In this document: positions 36,107-48,020 of the stretch, one piece after another
Layout: the number at the start of each line of letters is the position of its first letter
How positions within the stretch are numbered: the stretch's first letter is position 1
Source of the DNA: Siphonodentalium dalli
Taxonomy: Eukaryota > Mollusca > Scaphopoda > Gadilida > Siphonodentaliidae
Direction of reading: 5' to 3'
Assembly (NCBI GenBank): GCA_032622095.1
Contig: CP136069.1
Span: 129,251,123-129,315,122, forward strand
Length of the DNA stretch: 64,000 nt
Position numbers and translations under genes: made by a program
Notes under the pieces: model-generated
What the model was told of the DNA's origin: nothing
Database searches by the model: none
Seen by the model: only the letters and a program-made list of their open reading frames with translations

Positions 36107-36600
36107 CTGAACTGTATTGACACATTTAGTTAATAATTGTTTTGTGATTTTATGGTGCTTACCTGATTGACATTTCATACCGATCTAAGGTGACTTGGCT
36201 AAACAATTTGGATTATTCATTTCATCCTGCATGATCACACACTGTTAACCAAGAAAAAACCACGTAACCCACATGCAAGGAAGGTGACTCTCAAGATAGT
36301 ATACACTGGTATGTCTCTCCAGCAATTACTTCACACATCTGGAATGGTTGCTAATTAGGCCATTCATGAATCAGAATGATATCTATTGTGTAGACACACT
36401 GCAGAAGTCCTAATCCCTTAATCCCTTAATGGGTTTGAGATAATGAAGGTGCAGTGATACACAGCTAATTTCACAGGTTTTAGAGTAAGTTCTATAAGGT
36501 CTGCAGAAGTTCATTTTAAGTGTGAGGGTTTAATTATTTTTTGTAGTAAAGGTCAGAGTACCCATATATTACATAAACCCATTATATACTATTCAGTGTT
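36107..36600. other. No recognisable gene
   Basis: Unique-looking AT-rich sequence between the third foldback and the Helitron-like element; no supported frame. Confidence 0.5.
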
Positions 36601-36605
36601 TAAAA

Positions 36606-37457
36606 TATACATGTGTGTGTGTGTATATATATACTTTATAGAATCGAAAACGGCTGCACCGATCGAGACCAAACTTCCCATCTACTTAGGGTAAAAACCC
36701 GCAGAAATGGTCGTCGCGGCGTTTTGGAGAAGCTCTGAGCACCCGTTCTCCACTCTCATTCACAAAAACGACACTGTGGGGTTAATCGCGTTGATGGTCA
36801 AAGAGCGTTCGTATCCGCAGTGTCGTTGATAAAGAGCGTATGCGTGTAATGTTATTTTTACGTCTGTGTCCGGGCGTGAGCGTATGTATCCAGACATGAG
36901 CGTGTTGTGTGATTCTTACGTACTTAGGGCTTCCTAGGAACGGGGGAGATTTTCATCGGGTCAGTTTTTCCGCCCGAGGTGATCTTCACCTTGAAACGGG
37001 TACACACAAATGATATATATGTGTGTGTCCTTTATAGACTCGAACCGATTGAGCTCAAACTTGCTACCTACGGGAAGTGTCATGGATGGGTTAAATTGTG
37101 ACCCCGACCTGACCTTGACCTTGAAAATTATCAATTCAAGGTCAACTTGAAAAAAAAAAAATAAATTAAAAAATTAATTCACAATTAACTCATTGAAAAA
37201 CAAAAAATTAAATTAAAAAACCTACAGGAAGTGTCATGGACGGGTTAAATTGTGACACTGACCGTGACCTTGAAAATGATCAATTCAAGGTCAAATCGGG
37301 TCAAATTGAAAAACAAAAAATTGAATAAAAAAATTAATTCACAATTAACTCATTGAAAAAAAAATTTAATTAAAAAATTAATTAAAAAAATTAATTAAAG
37401 AAATTAAAAATTGTCATGTTTCTGACGATTGCCGCCAGTGGCGGGCTAACCTGCTAG
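36606..37457 (+). mobile_element. Helitron-like element with CTAG end, ~0.85 kb
   Basis: The 3' end is a perfect hairpin (ccgcca-g-tggcgg, about 37432-37444) followed by gctaacctgCTAG/T, the Helitron 3' signature. Two 5'-like segments (ctttatagaatcg near 36636, cctttatagactcg near 37029) are each followed by a cgat...accaaacttgc-like phrase resembling the head of the 22738 family. A ~170-bp internal repeat (gaagtgtcatgga, 37073 and 37228) is followed by A/T-rich runs. The 5' end is uncertain. Confidence 0.65.
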
Positions 37458-37585
37458 TATAATATAAAGAGCGTGTGTCTATGATATAAAGAGCGTTTAT
37501 ACTCTTATTGCCTTGATTATCTCCGGTCATTTTTCTCCTTTTGAGAAGAAAGGAGATTCCATTTTCCCACACAACAAAAACATCC

Positions 37586-38865
37586 TGGGGACTTTAAATC
37601 ATTTGTAACCAGTGTAACACCCATCTACGAGCGGTCTCTCTGGTATCTCAGAAATAATGTAACACTTGTAATGCTTTGTAACATGTAGCTACACTGAGAC
37701 GGTAGAAATAAAATAGGCTGCGGTTTTCTACTGGGACTTTAAATCATTTGTAACTTTTGTAATACCCATCTACGAGCAGTCTCTCTGGTATCTCAGAAAT
37801 AATGTAACACTTGTAACGCTTTGTAACATTTCGCTACACTGAGACGGTAGAAATAAAATAGGCTGCGGTTTTCTACTGGGACTTTTAATCATTTGTAACA
37901 TTTGTAACACTTCTAACACCCATCTACGAGCGGTCTCTCTGGTATCTCAGAAAATATTGTAACACTTGTAACGCTTTGTAACATGTCGCTACGCTGAGAC
38001 GGTAGGAATAAAATATGCTGCGGTTTTCTACTGGGACTTTAAATCATTTGTAACATTTGTAACACTTGTAACACCCGTCTACGAGCGGTCTCTTTGGTAT
38101 CTCAGAAATAATGTAACACTTGTAACACATTGTAACATGTCGCTACACTGAACACGGTAGAAAAAAATAGGCTGCGGTTTTCTACTGGGACTTTAAATCA
38201 TTTGTAACATTTGTAACACTTGTAACACCCGTCTACGAGCGGTCTCTTTGGTATCTCAGAAATAATGTAACACTTGTAACGCATTGTAACATGTCGCTAC
38301 ACTGAACACGGTAGAAAAAAATAGGCTGCGGTTTTCTACTGGGACTTTAAATCATTTGTAACATTTGTAACATTTGTAACACCCGTCTACGAGCGGTCTC
38401 TCTGGTATCTCAGAAATAATGTAACACTTGTAACACATTGTAACATGTCGCTACACTGAACACGGTAGAAAAAAATAGGCTGCGGTTTTCTACTGGGACT
38501 TTAAATCATTTGTAACATTTGTAACACTTGTAACACCCGTCTACGAGCGGTCTCTTTGGTATCTCAGAAATAATGTAACACTTGTAACGCATTGTAACAT
38601 GTCGCTACACTGAACACGGTAGAAAAAAATAGGCTGCGGTTTTCTACTGGGACTTTAAATCATTTGTAACATTTGTAACACCCGTCTACGAGCGGTCTCT
38701 CTGGTATCTCAGAAATAATGTAACACTTGTAACACATTGTAACATGTCGCTACACTGAACACGGTAGAAAAAAATAGGCTGCGGTTTTCTACTGGGACAT
38801 TAAATCATTTGTAACACTTGTAACACTTGTAACACTGTTACAAAATGCCTAGTGGAGGAAAAATG
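37586..38865 (-). repeat. TGTTACAA satellite, right arm (inverted)
   Basis: About eight monomers in the orientation opposite to the left arm (gggactttaaatcatttgta, gagcggtctctctggtatct, gctgcggttttctactggg). The innermost monomers (37586-38030) are more diverged (gagacggtag) than the outer ones. The array ends in the terminal sequence gcctagtggaggaaaaatgt. Confidence 0.92.
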
Positions 38866-38887
38866 TACCGGATTCATGCAATATATG

Positions 38888-40685
38888 ATCAATGTCCATG
38901 ATAATAACAGCTGAATACGGCATAGTCTGACCTGCCACACTCAGTGACTCACACACAGTGTCTGTGACCAGTCCAGTGTTAGTTCAGTCATGAACGTAGT
39001 GCGCATCCTTCTACGCTGGAAGCAGCAATCTGCGAAAGCGGTCATGTTGACCAACTTCACCAAGTCCAGTGTGCGATATTCGGATTGGTCCCGTCACTTC
39101 ACATGATATTTTCTGATAATTAAGCGGTATTTCTAACATCCAACGGGTTAAAACAGTCTATATCTAATCCGTTGTGTACACGAAAGAATGAGATACACAT
39201 TTTCTGCGAATAATGAACGAAACAAGCAGATATGACAGATGAAAAAACTATTTATTTTTAACACATAAAAATTCGGAAATTCCACACCGGAAGTGTGAAA
39301 TAACGTACTCTAACTCTGGGAACAATTTATCCCCAATTTCATGTACAAGAATGTTTAAACATTATCATAACATATTCGACTTGTTTTTAATTTGTTTTCG
39401 TGAAAAGGAATGATAAAAGGCACAATAAACATATCTAGAACGACAACTAAATCCAAATTAGCCATTTCCCCGTCATATTTCGGTCAGGCAAGCGAGGTAC
39501 AAAAATGTATGAATCTGAGTACGAAAGTCGGAGTGTTCCTCTATCGTATTGCAATAATCGCCAACCTATTATAATATAAAAAGCTATGCAGGGGGATAAC
39601 TCGGAAAAAAAATTATTGTTGCGGAAAAAGTCTCATTGTGAGACTTTAAATTCAAGTCACATTAACATTAAAGATAAAAAAAAATAGTTCCCATGCAGTA
39701 TACCATATCCGAACAATGCAATTGCACCAGATTCCACTGTGAAGAATAATTGCCAGATTTGCTCATTTAAAAATTTAACCATGGAACCCGTAACCCGCTT
39801 GCTGAATTAAGGGTCTATTCTCATTGCACACGCGCGTGCGATTAATCGCAGCGTTTTTTAATGTCGAGCGGCTCTATATGTGTGTTCGATTGCATTCCTT
39901 CCTCCCACTGCTAAGAGTCCCCCAATAGGGGTGGGGGTCTAACGAACACATGCATACACAGGAGCCATGGCTAGGGTAGGTTGGAGGATGATAAAGTACT
40001 TTTGGTGGGGGTGACCACATATATATATGCTGACACATTAACTTTAATTTTCCTCAGTTAGATTTACTCAGGTATAAGTTGAGTATAACTAGCCATGCCA
40101 TCAAAATGACATAAGTTTTGAGGACAAAATTTATATCTAGCTAATTATATAATTAAAAATAGAGGGTTCAATTCCATGTAGTTGGGCATAAATATGCATA
40201 TTTTATTCCAGCTTGAAACGAAAATAACACTATATAGTACGACCACAACCCAGATTACAGGAGTTTTATGCATATTATTGTTATTATCACTCAATATTAT
40301 CAAAAGTGTACGATTCAAGTGGTTGAATTAGATCTTTCAAAATTTTACTTTATAGTTAGCTATAGGTCTGACAAAATTCGTCTTTCTGAATAAAGCTCAT
40401 TTAAAACAGTTGTACTCAAACGTGATATCCAGTAAAAATTATGGGGAAAGAGGGGATGAGTCCCCAGTTTGTTGATGGAAAAACAAATAGATTTGCATGC
40501 AGGGAGGATGGTAAACCCATGGTTGGGAGGGATTTTTATGTTAACCCTGTGTATGAACGTTTTTTTCTCTTCAGCCCCCCCCCCCCCCCCCCCCTCCACC
40601 ATCACCGAGTGCTCATTTGTATATCCGCTGGCAACAGTGACAACGCGGTACAATAATTGACGAACCACTATTCAATTATAATAGA
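38888..40685. other. Right flank of the 28.7-kb structure
   Basis: Single-copy-looking sequence with a poly-C tract at 40576-40594. It contains a 38-codon frame at 38990-39106 with unusually GC-rich third positions for this AT-rich region (listed separately). No other supported frame. Confidence 0.5.
38990..39106 (+). CDS. Possible small ORF, 38 codons
   Basis: ATG frame starting MNVVRILLRWKQQSAKAVML and ending SDWSRHFT, then a TGA. Third codon positions are mostly G/C although the surroundings are AT-rich. The N-terminus is basic and amphipathic with no acidic residue until near the end, a composition seen in mitochondrial presequences. No donor site or homologue is recognised. Could be a first exon, an upstream ORF, or chance. 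Confidence 0.2.
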   Translation: MNVVRILLRWKQQSAKAVMLTNFTKSSVRYSDWSRHFT

Positions 40686-41130
40686 GAAAATTCAGATATT
40701 TTAACCTGAAACATTGCATAAATCCTAATCCTAACATCTAGTGGTCTAACTCCATACAAATGCACACGGCTACGGACAAGAGACCACGACACACCGAGCT
40801 GACCATCGTTGTTCTGCCGGTGTGAGAAAATTTTGAAATTTGAACAAGAAAATCGCAAATCCTAGCATCCAGACTGGCCTCAACTAAAGATTTCCTATAG
40901 TGTTGGAAATTTCAAACCTCATACTCCCCCTCAGGTTGGAAAATTCTCCAACTGATGACCACAAGTTTGACCAAATGTAGTAAAATATTGTTAAACTTAT
41001 TAGCATTTTTGTATTGTCCACAGGGGAGAGACAATGACACACCGGGCCGACCATGGTTCGGCCCGGTGTGCGAAAATTTTGTAATCTGAACAAGAAAATC
41101 GCAAAATCTTAGCATCTATAGACTGGCGTC
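40686..41130. repeat. Diverged two-copy repeat (CGGTGTG..GAAAATTTTG), ~255-bp period
   Basis: The phrase gaacaagaaaatcgcaaa and its surroundings occur at about 40841 and 41087, each preceded by cacaccg...ccatggtt/cgttgtt...ggtgtg. A third, inverted copy is at 2020-2150 inside the hAT-type element. Dispersed repeat, non-coding. Confidence 0.7.
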
Positions 41131-42760
41131 AAGCATTTTTAGCATGTTTATGATGGCATGGTGGTCGAATATGCCCAAGAAGCTATTCTACCCACCCATT
41201 CATACAGATAACTAGCACAAAATATTACTTTGCGCCATCAAAACCTGCGTCCAAGATGTTTTGCTTGAACCCGAATACCAGTTAATTCGGGGGTATGAAT
41301 CCCGCGTACGGCTTCAAAACACCCTGAATCCCGCGTACCGAAGGGGGGGGGGGTGATACCATCCATATTCGTTCTCAGTAAACGGGTTATAATTGATTAT
41401 TAACGTCTCATGAAAAGTCCAGCAGTTTGTGATGGTGGGATACGATTATGTAGTATGCATGTCACATCATGCTCGAATTGTTCGGTGAATATATTAACTA
41501 GAGCGTGTCTTGTCGTTGACTATGCGGAGATATCCCACGGTGCATGCACAATGCATGGGTGCGGATAGTTCACTCCGCTTCGCGTTGTGGACAATACCCA
41601 CAAGCACTATACCAGCATAGTCAACTCGAGGCAATTCTCTAGTATGTATATTAGAGTGTGTGTCCTTTTTACTCAACCGACATGTACATGTAACCATTAT
41701 GTCAGTAACCGTGTTACGTTATTGGTGGAATGAGGGTTTACGGGGCCATACGCACGTTTTCCATAAATTCAGCCAAAATGGCAATTATATAGAGATTTTC
41801 AACAAAAAAATTCTCTGGATCTATCCTGCGAAAAATACGATCATCTTCATTGCATATAGAATCTGAATTATTACTACGAGAAGATAAAAATAATAAGAGG
41901 TTAAAAATATTATATGCTTTTTGTCGCTTTATGTACCAAGAACTGCTAAAATAGTAAATACCAAATTCAAACAACAATCCAATCACCAAATAGCTTATTA
42001 TCTTGGCTCTATGAAAGGAGGCCCCATTTGCGTCATAATGTTCAGTTAAATTTTAATTGCATGATATAACATCATACTCCCATATATTACAATGAAGAAT
42101 AGAGCAGCCACAAATACTTCAGCCCAATAAAACATGTTGGTATGCAGGCTAGACCACTCAAGAATGGACCAATCAACTGGAAATATGCCACATAATTAGA
42201 TATACCTGGTCAGCTGAAGAGTTGACTATATGGACCTATGACCTAAAACTCACCTCAGCCCAAAATTGTATTGATCAGCAAACATGCATGGCATGAACAT
42301 TCTTAAATATACAAAATTATTTATGGGTGGTTGTCTTTCTACATGAAAATAATTATGAAATTTCTTGTATCAAGAAATCAAGAAACAATATGTATCCTCT
42401 GATGATCTTCAGATATTATTTCATGCACTTTGAAAAAAAAGTTCTATCTTACCACAGTCCCTAGGAATCACTGTTAGTTGAATAAAATATTATTTAATAA
42501 TATTTAATCAATATTTTATATTTAGTTATTATAGTTATATTAAGTACCTGTTATCTGTATAGTAGAGGTAATGTATCTAGATCTATTTGTTATATTTTAA
42601 TCAAATTTAATATTACATGGACAGTAATTCCTAGGACTGTGATCTTACAGAAGTTATTGGTACCGAAAAACAGCAACATTTTACAGAGTTGTCTTGTCAT
42701 AAGTGTCACAATAATAGCTGGTACCAAATTTCAAAAAGAAATGTTAAAGACGGGAACATG
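41131..42760. other. No recognisable gene
   Basis: Contains a short duplicated phrase (gaatcccgcgtac, 41298 and 41327) and a G-run at 41344. Otherwise AT-rich, with only chance frames. Confidence 0.45.
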
Positions 42761-42762
42761 TC

Positions 42763-42886
42763 TCTATTCCGAAGGTTCGCTATTCCGAAGGTTCACTATT
42801 CTGAAGGTTCACTATTCCGAAGGTTCGCTATTCCGAAGGTTCACTATTCCGAAGGTTCTCTATTCCGAAGGTTCGCTATTCCGAAT
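42763..42886. repeat. 16-bp minisatellite CTATTCCGAAGGTTCR
   Basis: About eight tandem copies of ctattccgaaggttcg/a. Since 16 is not a multiple of three the repeat encodes the same peptide series in all three frames (SLFRRF, TIPK, YSEG), so the open frames across it are artefacts. Confidence 0.95.
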
Positions 42887-42889
42887 TAT

Positions 42890-43776
42890 GTTATTTTATA
42901 GGTTAATTCTATTATATTCTAAAGTATTGAGAGGGTTCTTTAGCACGAAGACTCTTTTTATGAAGGAAATAACTTAAAACAATAAAACATTAAATGTGAT
43001 TTTGTTTGTTTTCGGGGGTTTCCTTGAGATTTTATGTCATTACGTATCAGGTTATTCTTCAATATATATTCACATCAAGCAGACCACACAATTGCTATGT
43101 TTCCATACGATTTAATGCCATTGCGTATGACGTTATATCTCAATAATAAGAATACACCAGCTAAAGGCGGATTATAACAGTGGGGCTATAACGCTTAATG
43201 AATACTGGAGCTCCATAACATACTGCGTAGCAGAATATCGCTGAATAGACGGATATGAGATGAACGTAACTGCAATTGTGACTTTGTATTGACTTTAATG
43301 CCCACTTAATTTCCGAGTCACCTGTTATTTTTGATAGTGCCTTGATTTTCAAATGATGATGGGTCTGATTGGTGATCAAATTTCATTGAGTTGAATTATA
43401 TTTGGTGCATATAACTGTTAATCACGCAAGCAATATACAGAATTGAATCAGAAGATATATGATATTGCTTACCATTATTATTATTTTCGGAACCAATTCC
43501 ATATACTGATGGTGGTAGCTAATTATATGAAGAACATGTCCCATAAGAAGTTAAGAACCAAAACTTCCATTGAAGTTAAGAAGCAAAACTTTAAACAAAA
43601 ATTTAAAACTGACAGATCTAACAGAAAAGATGTTTCGAAATCGTAGACAATCAACTACAATCTTGAGATATCAGAAGTGCACTACGCAGCGTTTGCACTG
43701 CATTAATTGGTAATTATTTATTAACATGTTCAAACTCTTGTCAAACCGAGAACAAGCTTAGTTATCGATTTATTAC
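42890..43776. other. No recognisable gene
   Basis: AT-rich, without supported coding frames or repeats. Confidence 0.45.
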
Positions 43777-43779
43777 TCC

Positions 43780-43886
43780 AGCCGTTTGGTCGCCCATAGA
43801 CCGACAAATAAACAAACACAATTGAGTTTTATTAGTATCTTTGTTCCTATGTTTGTCTGCTTATAGGCGACCAAACCGCTGGACCA
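43780..43886. repeat. Inverted repeat, gccgtttggtcgcc arms
   Basis: ccagccgtttggtcgcc (about 43780) and ggcgaccaaaccgctgg (about 43867) form imperfect arms around a ~75-base loop. It directly precedes the ACACTGTAGCTCAAC element and may be part of it. Confidence 0.55.
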
Positions 43887-43894
43887 TCGGAGCT

Positions 43895-44742
43895 GAAATG
43901 AAAGTGGCAATGACACTGTAGCTCAACTTGGAAAGGGAATAATTTCATGTGTCAGTCAATGGAGCGATTAGGAATGCGGAAAGTTGAAAGGTCTAAGTAA
44001 TACTAGATTATCAACATGAAGAGATATATAAGTAAAATTCAAGATGGTTGCTGACGGCTATGTTTTCCAATGAAATTCAAAAACATTTGATAGCTTCCAT
44101 CTAGTAGATCAATATCAAGATTAATATAAAGTTTGGTGATGATCGGATGAGGGAAGTGGGCTGTAGGGTATGCTAAAGGATTTAATCATGCAAAGAGTAA
44201 AATCCAAGATGGCTGAAAACATGGCCGAATGACCCCAAAATGAATCGTTCCCATCTACATGTCAATATTAACATTCAATCATTCTTGACAAATTTCATGA
44301 TGATCCGACCAAAGGTACGACCTGTAGCCCGTGCCAAAGTATTTAGTCATGCAAAGAGTAAAATCCAAGATGGCTGCTGGCGGCCATGTTTTTTTAGCCA
44401 AACGACCCCAAAATTACTCGTTCCCATCTACATGTCAATATTAACTTCCACGACAAATTTCATGATGATCAGACGAACACACCGGCCTGTAGCCCGTGTT
44501 AATGGATTGAGTTTTGAAATCCAAGATGGCCGCTGGCGGCCATGTTTTTTTGCCGAATGACCCCAAAATGACTCATTCGCATCTACATGTCAACATCCAT
44601 GACAAATTTCATAATGATCCGACCAAAGGTACGACCTGTAGCCCGTGCTAAAGGAAATTGTTGACGAATCATGCACACACACATACGGACGACGGACACC
44701 AAACCATGGCAATAGCTCAAACTTTACAAAGTAAAGTTGAGC
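43895..44742 (+). mobile_element. ACACTGTAGCTCAAC dispersed element, copy 1
   Basis: Begins atgaaagtggcaatgacac, then gtagctcaacttggaaaggg. It contains three ~165-bp internal units (tagtcatgcaaagagtaaaa, tccaagatggctgctgg, cccatctacatgtcaat) and ends with a cggacgacgga stretch and a terminal hairpin ctcaaactttacaaagtaaagttgag. Copy 2 is at 56631-57932 and a fragment at 55490-55850. The style matches non-autonomous repeats common in molluscan and other marine invertebrate genomes. Non-coding. Confidence 0.75.
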
Positions 44743-45279
44743 TAAAAATGTATAGGTGCCTGGGTCCCGTATTACTTTTAGTTTATCTCTTATTCCGTTC
44801 TCTGTCTGCCATGGTTTGTTCCCATGGTCGGCATTTCCCTTGATAGATCTATAAATGGCATGCGATGGGTGTCCTATTTGAACCCCACTGGCCGGTGGCA
44901 TTTTTGGATCGGGGTGGGGTGTTTGGGGTGAATATTTAGAATGGCTGGGGGGGGGGGGGGGGTCACCCTACAACGGAATCTATATAAACCTTGCAAGGAA
45001 GAGATGCACTATCTTTAAAGCCCACTCAAAGTACAAAACCCAGATTATTGCTATGTAGAGACACTAATATACAATTTAGATTATGATCAAAATATATATA
45101 TTGCATTATGATATTATGGAGCATAATATGTCAGTGTGGCAGAGAAGTTTCAACCAAACCATGAAAAAGTTTCCCGGAGAGTTCACCCTATTGTTTTTCT
45201 CTGAATGCAAAGTGCCACTTTGTGCATAGCTGAAATACATACTACATGTACAAGATAAAGAGTTGAATCATTTAACTTA

Positions 45280-45392
45280 AAGATGGTCCATCTCTTCCTA
45301 TAACAAGTTGTATGTAGTTCTCTGGGTATGAAACAATAGATATGCATCGAAAACCCTTTCCGGAAATTCTTCTATCAATTAATATTGATTTC
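45280..45392 (+). repeat. AGATGG..ATCTCTTCCTATAACAAG repeat family, copy 1
   Basis: Core phrase atctcttcctataacaagtt followed by caattaatattgatt about 80 bases later. Related copies: 47731-47842, 48490-48620 (inverted), 53400-53530, 53893-54010 and 54308-54425 (inverted). Short non-coding interspersed repeat; ends not defined. Confidence 0.6.
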
Positions 45393-45865
45393 CAATTTTT
45401 GAGGCTGATTTTATTTTGAACAGATCGGCCATGAAACTTCAAGTGATCTCATTCTCCTGTTTGCTTCGCTCCGAACATTTCGACGATTCCTTTTATAGTT
45501 TGATATTTTTCAGGCCTCCTACTCGATCCCCACCCATGAAATACTACTAATTTTTTACTGTTATCTGCTATGGCCTAAATGATTATAGGAAAAGGGGGCC
45601 ACAAATACAAATGGAAATTGTGAATGTTAATTTAATAGCTCAGTCAATTACATATATTGCACATTGTTAGAGGACAATACAACTAATATAACAAAACAAA
45701 ATATATTTAAAAAATTAACAATATGTAAATAATATGGAATCTGTAGTTGATAAAATAACCTTGGACTCTGAATAAATATATTATAGTACACTATGTTTAA
45801 AATAGACTCATGGCATCTGGGATATGACTCAAGGTTCTTCAATTTTGTGGGGTACATGTATGTAC

Positions 45866-46470
45866 TTAAAGATGCACAATCCGATTAAATGCCCCTCAAT
45901 TATTATTTCTTTGGCTTTGGGGGTAAAAATTATTTTATACGAGTCCAGGAACCTTTTTGAAATCTGTTATTTTCACCACCGCGAATATTTGGGGGCCTGG
46001 CAAAAATCAGCTGACTTCTTACAGACATAGTACAGACATGCGCGTGCAAGCCATTACAAGATGTCATGCAAGGTCATGGCCCCATGTGTGGTCAGTAGCA
46101 ACCAATTAATTTCGAAATTAATAATTGTGATTATTTATGAATCAGTAATCATGTTTTATCCATGTTATATGACACCATGCTGGCTACACGTATAAATACT
46201 ATGTGTTTACATTCATGACAACACGTGTTGGGGAATTCCAATTTGAATTAGGAATCACCATATATGGATTTTGTAAACCACACTCGCTCACCTCCAAACT
46301 GCTAAGAAAAGCCATAATTGTAGGACTTTTACGGCAAATATGATATCATGATTTGTATTGAGTATTTATTGGTAATAAACTAATTTTGATAACTAAATCG
46401 GCTTTCAGTGAAATTCAATTGTTGTTGTAACTGGATATGGGAACCATTGAATCGGATTGTGTACCTTTAA
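45866..46470. mobile_element. TTAA-type TIR element, copy 2
   Basis: Left TTAA-AGATGCACAATCCGAT and right ATCGGATTGTGTACCT-TTAA are inverted repeats. Contains the family phrase tttctttggctttgggggta. It shares its right half (tggtaataaactaattttga, ttgttgttgtaactggat) with a fragment at 49590-49770. Confidence 0.75.
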
Positions 46471-46707
46471 GTAATTTTATTGTTTACCTTTACTCAATTA
46501 AATCATTACAGTTACTAAATTATTGAATTTACACTCAGGTTCCACTCCTCCTTGGCTTGTGGCTGTTCAACCACAGGGTGCTTGGATGACAATCTAAAAT
46601 TAAATTTCAATATAAAATCTGATAAAAAAAAAATCTTCATATCTATAGAGGAGATGCTAGTTTACTTGGTAGTTTTGACATACCAGCTTCTCATAATCAT
46701 ATAAATG

Positions 46708-47081
46708 CAGGAGCGCTGGAAGAGGGGGGGCAGAGGGGGCAGCTGACCCCCCTGCCCTTGACCAAGGGGGGCGAGCGGGGGCAGGACTTGCCCTTTTTCT
46801 GGAGACAGAAAATGCTTTTTGTGTGTTTAATCTCGTGTTTTTATAGCAAAATGTGACTTTTGGTGCAAATACCACCAATTTCACAAGGAATATTAATTTT
46901 TTGTCAATTTTATCACAAAACGGCCATAAAAACCGACAAATACCATTAAAATAGGGATTTTTGCCACAATGAATTTATGGTTATTTTCCCGAGTTTGTGG
47001 AGAAAATGCCCTTTTTTGCGGAAAAGTGCCCTTTTTGTAGGCTCTGCCCCCCCCTGCCCTTGGATGCTTCCGGCGCCCCTG
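46708..47081. mobile_element. hAT-type MITE, 374 bp
   Basis: Ends CAGGAGCGCTGGAAG and the complement of CAGGGGCGCCGGAAGC, flanked by an exact 8-bp duplication tataaatg (46700-46707 and 47082-47089). G/C-rich at both ends (gggggcag, ctgcccccc), with an AT-rich centre. No coding capacity. Confidence 0.9.
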
Positions 47082-47183
47082 TATAAATGCTAATAATGCC
47101 AGACTGTCTTGACTCATATATATAATATAAAGGGTAGATCAATTTATTGTTACCATTATTATATCAAAGTAAGTTAGTCTAAA

Positions 47184-47209
47184 CTGGGACTAGTATACAC
47201 TAGTCCCAG
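47184..47209. repeat. Recurrent CTGGGACTA hairpin, copy 3
   Basis: ctgggactagta followed by tacactagtcccag; almost perfectly self-complementary over 26 bases. Confidence 0.75.
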
Positions 47210-47730
47210 GTCTAAACCAGTGGAATGAATGGCTGAAGTTTCCTCTGAATGAAATATGACTGGCCGTGTGCTTCTTGAGAAAACTGCAGCATTTGTATGG
47301 GGAAATCAAATCAGATGCTAAATATTCCAGTGGATATATTTATATTCTTTCCAGAAATGTCATTTCTCAAAGAGATTTAGCATTTGTTTTCTCAATTTTG
47401 AATCTCACTCTCTGTCTTTTCAACCAAACATACTAACAATGAAATTTTCATTGTGTTTTATCAGATTTGGGAGAAGGAATATGAGGTATCCCCCACATAC
47501 TAACTGTTACAATGGCCCAGTATGGCATAACAAGGAACATTAAATGTGTAACAATAGTAAACAAGACTTGTACTGAAATACATTGCACAAGATTTAACAA
47601 TCCCAAAGAATCAACATGTATGTCTGCTCATCATGGCCTTTTCAAAAATGTCAAGGATTTTCTGTATTTTTTCTCACGAGCTCAAGAAGATAATATTTCC
47701 AGACTTTAATATGCAAATTCATGCCACTTA

Positions 47731-47842
47731 ATGATGGATTATCTCTTCCTATAACAAGTTTTATATAGCATCCTGTGTATAAAATAATAGATATGAGTCA
47801 AACACCCCTGTCGGGAAATGCTTTTATTAATTAATATTGATT
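47731..47842 (+). repeat. ATCTCTTCCTATAACAAG repeat, copy 2
   Basis: Same family as 45280-45392, including aataatagatatgagtcaaa and ccctgtcgggaaatgctttt. Confidence 0.6.
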
Positions 47843-48020
47843 TTATTTCAAATTTTCTGGTAAAAAAATAAGATAAATTTTTGACATATTTAGGCTCGCA
47901 GAGTGTAGCAAGCGAGGCAAACATCTCTATCTAAGATTGCCTGAACGTCTTATCACTGTATATTCTAAAAATAGTAATGAATATATGTTCCGTTTGATTA
48001 TCGCATTACATAAGAAAATA

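Larger units (their letters stand above)
10182..38887. mobile_element. 28.7-kb composite foldback structure with satellite arms
   Basis: The two ends are inverted repeats: tgcatgaaaccggtacattt at 10189 on the plus strand, and the same with one mismatch on the minus strand at 38880, both continuing through ttcctccactaggcattttgtaac. The left arm is a plus-oriented ~155-bp satellite; the right arm (37586-38865) is the same satellite in reverse. The octamer atcaatgt lies immediately outside both ends at symmetric distance (10174-10181 and 38888-38895), as expected of an 8-bp target duplication. The interior holds a hAT, two copies of a 5.5-kb foldback, Helitrons, palindromic satellites and an 11.4-kb tandem duplication. 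Subtracting these leaves roughly 8.6 kb of original element. No transposase is recognised inside. Treating it as one inserted element is an inference; independent inverted satellite arrays are the alternative. Confidence 0.6.

Noticed and set aside
10182-38887. Giant virus-like or Maverick-type element
   Set aside because: No polymerase, integrase, capsid or ATPase frames; size is explained by nested repeats and a duplication.
42639-42977. 112-codon frame across the 16-bp repeat
   Set aside because: Minisatellite translation that begins at a non-ATG codon.
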